NCBI RefSeq assembly: GCF_017897595.1
Contig: NZ_JAGKIK010000003.1
Span: forward strand, 248,001 to 312,000
DNA length: 64,000 nucleotides
Direction: 5' to 3'
Source of the DNA: Aquimarina sp. U1-2
GTDB lineage: Bacteria; Bacteroidota; Bacteroidia; Flavobacteriales; Flavobacteriaceae
Under the pieces are notes generated by a model that was not told the DNA's origin, did no database searches, and worked only from the letters and a program-made list of their open reading frames with translations. Both the position numbers and the translations under genes were made by a program. Of the stretch, positions 63,586-64,000 are shown one piece after another; the stretch's first letter is position 1, and every line of letters begins with the position of its first letter.

Positions 63586-64000
63586 ATGGGTTTAATATCG
63601 ATAGAAAACAATAATCAAGGTTATTACGGGCTGGTTCGGAAAACAGACCTGTTGCTACGAGCAGAATTCCCATATTTGGAAACCACGATTTACCAAAAGG
63701 AAAATGAGGATTTCGTCATTCATTTAAAAAACAGAAAAGTGGATTTTCAAGCCGTTGAGCACGAGTTTGAAAAATCCATACGACCCATTTTTGTACCCCT
63801 AAAGTTATCCCTTAAAAAACCCGGGGGGAAATCAAAAATCATAGCCCAACTTCAGGACAAGGATATTCCTAAAGGACTACAAGGTGTGTTGATGCCCAAA
63901 TCTAAATGGGCGGATATGTTGATGTCCAAATTCCCTAATATCAACTTCTATAAAATTTCCGATGAAGCCGGCATCGTTCATATCCATATTGCCAATTATT
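63586..64000 (+). CDS. Unknown protein downstream of hipA (partial)
   Basis: A reading frame starts with ATG at 63586 and runs to the window edge (138 residues so far). It opens MGLISIENNNQGYYGLVRKT and contains FVIHLKNRKVDFQAVEHEFE and DIPKGLQGVLMPKSKWADML. The product is basic and soluble. I do not recognise it. It lies 14 nt after hipA, so it may be a third gene of the toxin-antitoxin operon. Confidence 0.55.
   Translation, partial: MGLISIENNNQGYYGLVRKTDLLLRAEFPYLETTIYQKENEDFVIHLKNRKVDFQAVEHEFEKSIRPIFVPLKLSLKKPGGKSKIIAQLQDKDIPKGLQGVLMPKSKWADMLMSKFPNINFYKISDEAGIVHIHIANY

Larger units (their letters stand above)
45087..64000. mobile_element. Integrative mobilizable/conjugative element, left part
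   Basis: The evidence is a tRNA-Leu with a duplicated 5' half at the border, followed by defence genes, ssb, a mobilization operon (relaxase-like and coupling protein), and a hipBA pair, with no core genes after the tRNA. Integrase and mating-channel genes are not in this window. The exact left boundary is either at the half-tRNA (45086/45087) or at the 3' end of the full tRNA; the right end lies outside. Confidence 0.65.

Overview
The window looks like a chromosome segment of a marine-type Flavobacteriaceae (Bacteroidota). The evidence is low GC, several promoters of the Bacteroidota form TAnnTTTG, a DNA polymerase III alpha chain with an N-terminal exonuclease domain, a mevalonate-pathway pair followed by a UbiA-type prenyltransferase, S16 with a long Ala/Glu tail, and many lipoproteins and outer-membrane barrels. 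The nearest genus cannot be fixed from this sequence alone.

Positions 1-45,000 are mostly ordinary chromosome. In order they hold: dnaE (5' part, leaving the left edge), a DUF2383 four-helix protein and a DUF6252-like lipoprotein; rpsP-rimM-trmN6; a glutaryl-CoA-dehydrogenase-like enzyme; a small HTH regulator beside a decayed peptide-like ORF; an ECF sigma / membrane anti-sigma pair divergent from a TPR-CHAT caspase-like protease; a GDPD and a flavoprotein; tspO-tetR; mvaD, mevalonate kinase and a UbiA prenyltransferase; a nitrilase and an RluB-like protein lacking the usual catalytic Asp; a three-gene glycosyltransferase operon; a decayed YwqK/MORN-repeat gene; a membrane 4Fe-4S protein with an FAD oxidoreductase; an envelope cluster (DUF547, barrels, GH113, Omp85, PD40); a DadA-like oxidase; DUF4407; a BlaI/BlaR1-like pair; and an M20 dipeptidase. 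Several intergenic gaps hold 110-175 nt imperfect palindromes that share ends or a core motif, and shorter REP-like hairpins.

From about 45,047 the window becomes accessory DNA. A tRNA-Leu(UAG) gene is preceded by a perfect 40-nt copy of its own 5' half, which looks like an integration scar. After it come a complete Wadjet set (jetABCD) and a Gabija-like pair (OLD nuclease plus UvrD-type helicase), six genes packed with overlaps or gaps of at most 6 nt, so probably one transcript. Then follow a strikingly structured non-coding stretch (about 56,150-56,710), ssb, two small element genes, a candidate oriT and a mobilization operon (BfmA/BtgA-like, a relaxase-like protein and a TraG/TraD-like coupling ATPase), a DUF2971 gene, a hipBA toxin-antitoxin pair and a partial unknown gene. 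This is best read as one end of an integrative mobilizable or conjugative element carrying a defence island. No integrase and no type IV secretion channel genes are seen here; they would lie to the right if present.

The least ordinary items are the Wadjet-Gabija operon, the multi-hairpin region before ssb, the competing hairpins at the candidate oriT, the tRNA half-duplication, and the membrane-bound TPR-CHAT protease next to an ECF/anti-sigma pair. The last layout recalls the sigma module of type III-E CRISPR but without CRISPR. All functional statements rest on motif recognition by eye; no database search was run.
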